Assembly (NCBI RefSeq): GCF_900129395.1
Contig: NZ_FQVP01000004.1
Coordinates: 1 to 64,000, forward strand
DNA from: Pseudosulfitobacter pseudonitzschiae
GTDB lineage: Bacteria; Pseudomonadota; Alphaproteobacteria; Rhodobacterales; Rhodobacteraceae
Length of the DNA stretch: 64,000 bases
Reading direction: 5' to 3'
The position numbers were made by a program, and so were the translations under genes. This document shows positions 61,076-64,000 of the stretch, piece by piece. Each line of letters starts with the position of its first letter. Positions within the stretch are counted from its first letter, which is position 1. The notes under the pieces are model-generated. The model searched no databases and was not told the DNA's origin. It worked only from the letters and a program-made list of their open reading frames with translations.

Positions 61076-64000
61076 TTACTCGGCCGGGATCGCCTTTTCC
61101 TCGATGGACAAGGGGGCCGGCAGATGCACAAGCATCTCTTTCGGGCAGACCTGCATAAAATGCTTCTGCTCGATATCCCAATGCTGAAGAATGTCCGCGG
61201 CCTTCTGGCTGCCGGTTTCCTCAAGGTGCCGTTCCAGCAGGGTTTCAAGCTGATCGTGCCAATGGTCGACCGTCACGGGGCAGGTCACCAGCGTTTCGCG
61301 GTTCATCATGGCCGACGCCTTGCCTTCTGGGTCATAGAGATAGGCCATCCCACCGGTCATACCCGCGCCAAAGTTGGCCCCGATATCGCCCAGGATCACC
61401 GCCACGCCGCCGGTCATATATTCGCAACCGTTGCTGCCACAGCCTTCGATCACCACCGATGCACCCGAGTTGCGCACGGCAAACCGTTCACCTGCACGCC
61501 CCGCAGCGAACAGATAGCCCGCCGTTGCACCATACAGTACGGTGTTGCCGATAATGGTGTTCTCGGACGCGACAATCGACGAGGACATTGGCGGACGCAC
61601 AACGATGGTACCGCCCGACAGACCCTTTCCGACATAGTCGTTGGCATCGCCCGACACTTCCAGTTTCAGACCCGGTGCCGCAAAGGCGCCCAGCGACTGG
61701 CCCGCCGAGCCTGTCAGCTTGACCGTCAGGTGGTCGGGCTGCAGCGTGTTGCGCATCCCGAACTTGCGGACGATGTGGCTGGAAATACGGGTGCCCACGG
61801 TGCGATGAGTGTTCTGCACCGCATAGGACAGCTGCATCTTTTCACCGTCCTCCAGGAAACGCGCGGCGTCGCGCACGATCTGGGCGTCCAGCGTGTCCAG
61901 AACCGCATTGCGCGGCTTGTCCCGGTTATAGACGATTTCCGACGCGCCATCGACGGTGATCAGCAGCGGGTTCAGGTCCAGATCGTCCAGGTGGGCCGAC
62001 CCGCGCGACACCTGCGCCAGCAGGTCCGCACGCCCGATCACATCGTCCAGGCTGCGCGCGCCAATCGACGCCAGCAGCTCGCGCACTTCTTGCGCGTAGA
62101 AGGTGATCAGGTTCACGACCTTGTCCGCGTTGCCGGTGAATTTGCCGCGCAGCGCTTCGTCCTGGGTACACACGCCCACGGGGCATGTGTTCGACTGGCA
62201 CTGACGTACCATGATACAGCCCATCGCGATCAGCGCGGCGGTGCCGATGCCGTATTCCTCGGCCCCCATCATCGCGGCCATGACAATGTCACGCCCGGTG
62301 CGCAGCCCGCCATCGGTCCGCAGGGTGACACGGTCGCGCAGGTTGTTCATCGCCAGAACCTGATGCGCCTCGGTCAAACCCATTTCCCATGGCAGACCCG
62401 CATATTTGATCGAGGTCGCAGGCGACGCACCCGTGCCGCCGTTGTGGCCTGAAATCAGGATGATGTCGGCCTTGGCCTTGGCCACGCCCGCCGCAATCGT
62501 GCCGACACCGCTGGACGCCACCAGTTTCACGGTGACTTTGCAACGCGGGTTGATCTGCTTCAGGTCATAGATCAGCTGCGCCAGGTCCTCGATCGAATAG
62601 ATGTCGTGGTGCGGCGGCGGCGAGATCAGCGTGACCCCTTTGGTCGAATGCCGCAGCCGCGCGATCAGGTCGGTGACCTTCATGCCGGGCAGCTGACCGC
62701 CTTCGCCGGGTTTCGCGCCCTGCGCCACTTTGATCTCAAGCTCTTCGCACTGGTTCAGATATTCGGCGGTCACGCCAAAGCGGCCCGATGCGACCTGTTT
62801 GATCTTGGCCGACGGGTTGTCGCCGTTGGCTTCGGGCACAAAGTGCGCCGGATCTTCGCCGCCCTCACCGCTGTCGGATTTCGCGCCGATGCGGTTCATC
62901 GCAACGTTCAGGGTCTTGTGCGCCTCGGGCGACAGGGCCCCCAGCGACATGCCCGGCGTCACGAACCGCTTGCGGATCGAGGTGATGCTTTCCACCTCTT
63001 CCAGCGGCACGGGCTTGCCCAGCGGTTTGATGTCCAGCAGGTCGCGCAGATGGATCGGCGGGTTGCTCCGCATCTTGGCGCTGTACTGCTTCCACAGTTC
63101 GAACGACGCGCGGTTGCAGGCCATTTGCAACATATGCATCGACGTCGCTTCCCAAGCGTGGGTCTCGCCGGATTTGCGCGCCTTGTAGAAACCGCCGATG
63201 GGCAGAACCGCATCGCTCAGCCAGCCACGGGCATGCACTTCTTCCACCTTGGACTGAATACCGGTGACACCGATCCCGCTGATCCGGCTGGTCATGCCGG
63301 GGAAGTATTCGGCGCACATGGCACGGCTCAGGCCAACAGCCTCAAAGTTCAGACCGCCGCGATAGGACGACACGACGCTGATGCCCATCTTGGCCAGGAT
63401 TTTCAGCAAGCCCTGATCAATCGCCTCGCGGTAACGCGCGATGGCGTCGGTCAGGTTGCCGTCCAACAGGCCGCGTTCGATGCGGTCGGCAATCGAGTCT
63501 TCGGCCAGATAGGCGTTGACGATGGTCGCACCGCATCCGACCAGCACCGCAAAATAATGCGCGTCCATGCATTCGGCGCACCGCACGTTCAGCGAACAGA
63601 ACGTCCGCAAACCCTTGCGGGTCAGATGCGAGTGCACCGCAGAAGTTGCCAGGATCATCGGCATCGCCACCTTGTCGGCATTACTGTGATGATCCGTCAG
63701 AACGATATGACCGGCCCCAGAGCGCACGGCGTCCTCGGCCTCGGCGCGGATACGGGCCAGACCGGCGCTCAGGGTGTTTTCACCCGGCGCAAAGGTACAG
63801 TCGATCTCGACCAGGTTCGCGTTGAAATGTGTGGTCAGTTCGTCCCATTGGGCGTTGCCGACAAAGGGGCTGTCCAGTGTCAGGATCTCGGTCTGGCTGC
63901 TGTCTTCGTCCAGCACGTTCTTGAGGTTGCCGAACCGTGTCTTCAGGCTCATCACGCGGAATTCGCGCAAGCTGTCGATCGGCGGGTTGGTCACCTGGCT
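61076..64000 (-). CDS. gltB: Glutamate synthase (NADPH) large subunit, C-terminal part
   Basis: The coding region runs off the right edge, so the N-terminal amidotransferase domain is missing; about 974 residues are seen of a normal 1500. Present are the central domain (about residues 1-290), the FMN-binding synthase domain (MSLGALSPEAHKTLNVAMNRIGAKSDSGEGGEDP split by turns; HHDIYSIEDLAQLIYDLKQINP split by turns), the iron-sulfur cysteines in CIMVRQCQSNTCPVGVCTQ (split by turns), and the C-terminal GXGXG beta-helix domain (GGTIVVRPP, GNTVLYGATAGYLFAAGRAGERFAVRNSGA split by turns). It makes glutamate from glutamine and 2-oxoglutarate with GltD. Confidence 0.97.
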   Translation of the reverse strand, partial: SQVTNPPIDSLREFRVMSLKTRFGNLKNVLDEDSSQTEILTLDSPFVGNAQWDELTTHFNANLVEIDCTFAPGENTLSAGLARIRAEAEDAVRSGAGHIVLTDHHSNADKVAMPMILATSAVHSHLTRKGLRTFCSLNVRCAECMDAHYFAVLVGCGATIVNAYLAEDSIADRIERGLLDGNLTDAIARYREAIDQGLLKILAKMGISVVSSYRGGLNFEAVGLSRAMCAEYFPGMTSRISGIGVTGIQSKVEEVHARGWLSDAVLPIGGFYKARKSGETHAWEATSMHMLQMACNRASFELWKQYSAKMRSNPPIHLRDLLDIKPLGKPVPLEEVESITSIRKRFVTPGMSLGALSPEAHKTLNVAMNRIGAKSDSGEGGEDPAHFVPEANGDNPSAKIKQVASGRFGVTAEYLNQCEELEIKVAQGAKPGEGGQLPGMKVTDLIARLRHSTKGVTLISPPPHHDIYSIEDLAQLIYDLKQINPRCKVTVKLVASSGVGTIAAGVAKAKADIILISGHNGGTGASPATSIKYAGLPWEMGLTEAHQVLAMNNLRDRVTLRTDGGLRTGRDIVMAAMMGAEEYGIGTAALIAMGCIMVRQCQSNTCPVGVCTQDEALRGKFTGNADKVVNLITFYAQEVRELLASIGARSLDDVIGRADLLAQVSRGSAHLDDLDLNPLLITVDGASEIVYNRDKPRNAVLDTLDAQIVRDAARFLEDGEKMQLSYAVQNTHRTVGTRISSHIVRKFGMRNTLQPDHLTVKLTGSAGQSLGAFAAPGLKLEVSGDANDYVGKGLSGGTIVVRPPMSSSIVASENTIIGNTVLYGATAGYLFAAGRAGERFAVRNSGASVVIEGCGSNGCEYMTGGVAVILGDIGANFGAGMTGGMAYLYDPEGKASAMMNRETLVTCPVTVDHWHDQLETLLERHLEETGSQKAADILQHWDIEQKHFMQVCPKEMLVHLPAPLSIEEKAIPAE

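Noticed and set aside
1-64000. CRISPR arrays, rRNA genes, complete insertion sequences
   Set aside because: No regular repeat-spacer pattern, rRNA sequence, or transposase gene with terminal repeats was seen on either strand.

Overview
The window looks like the chromosome of a marine alphaproteobacterium of the Rhodobacterales (Roseobacter/Rhodobacter lineage). The GC content is high. There is a petABC operon, a petP-petR pair beside ilvE and xseB-ispA-dxs, a RibH2-type lumazine synthase behind an FMN riboswitch, and a dapF-mtaB pair. All of these arrangements are familiar from that group. I see no rRNA, CRISPR array or complete insertion sequence.

Bases 1 to about 7793 are the tail of an integrated element lying against the 3' end of a tRNA-Lys(UUU) gene. 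The left end is outside the window. The element has an XRE repressor facing a run of small genes across a shared operator/promoter with two near-identical 13-bp operators, then an intact tyrosine recombinase. Between the recombinase and the tRNA is an AT-richer cargo slot. Its main gene (5656-6450, minus) reads as two transmembrane helices followed by a STING-like cyclic-dinucleotide-binding fold. It is coupled to an unrecognised 168-residue partner, and no cyclic-nucleotide synthase is visible. This is the most unusual content of the window.

From 7794 onward the sequence is core-like. 7.8-13.8 kb holds tRNA-Lys, dapF-mtaB, the cytochrome bc1 operon petABC and a glutathione transferase. 13.8-18.5 kb holds a PaiB-like protein, FMN riboswitch-ribH2 and, converging on it, the TPP riboswitch-thiBPQ operon. 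18.5-25 kb holds a class II HMG-CoA reductase, aroC, a DM13 protein, a DMT transporter with cobO, a secreted cyclase and ilvE. 25.2-29.6 kb is petP-petR-xseB-ispA-dxs, which joins the regulators of the distant petABC operon to isoprenoid synthesis.

29.6-38.4 kb carries exoD, a methyltransferase and a CoA-dependent catabolic operon (enoyl-CoA hydratase, NDP-forming acyl-CoA synthetase, acyl-CoA dehydrogenase, class II aldolase). A divergent LysR gene has a perfect T-N11-A palindrome in the shared intergenic region. arsC follows. 38.5-44.7 kb has a two-gene adenine salvage operon (adenine deaminase, AMP nucleosidase), an HU protein, a second DMT transporter, an exported thioredoxin-fold protein without its first catalytic cysteine, and a GlxA-type regulator.

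44.8-54.2 kb is an exopolysaccharide locus: glycosyltransferase, Wza-like export lipoprotein, epimerase, initiating sugar transferase, CapD/FlaA1-type dehydratase, YjbH and YjbF, and a tiny YjbE-like protein behind its own promoter. 54.2-64 kb carries an exported glutathione peroxidase, msrB-msrA, a stand-alone HyuA-type hydantoinase with queG, another glutathione transferase, mtgA, a small conserved-looking protein and the 3' two-thirds of gltB, cut by the window edge.
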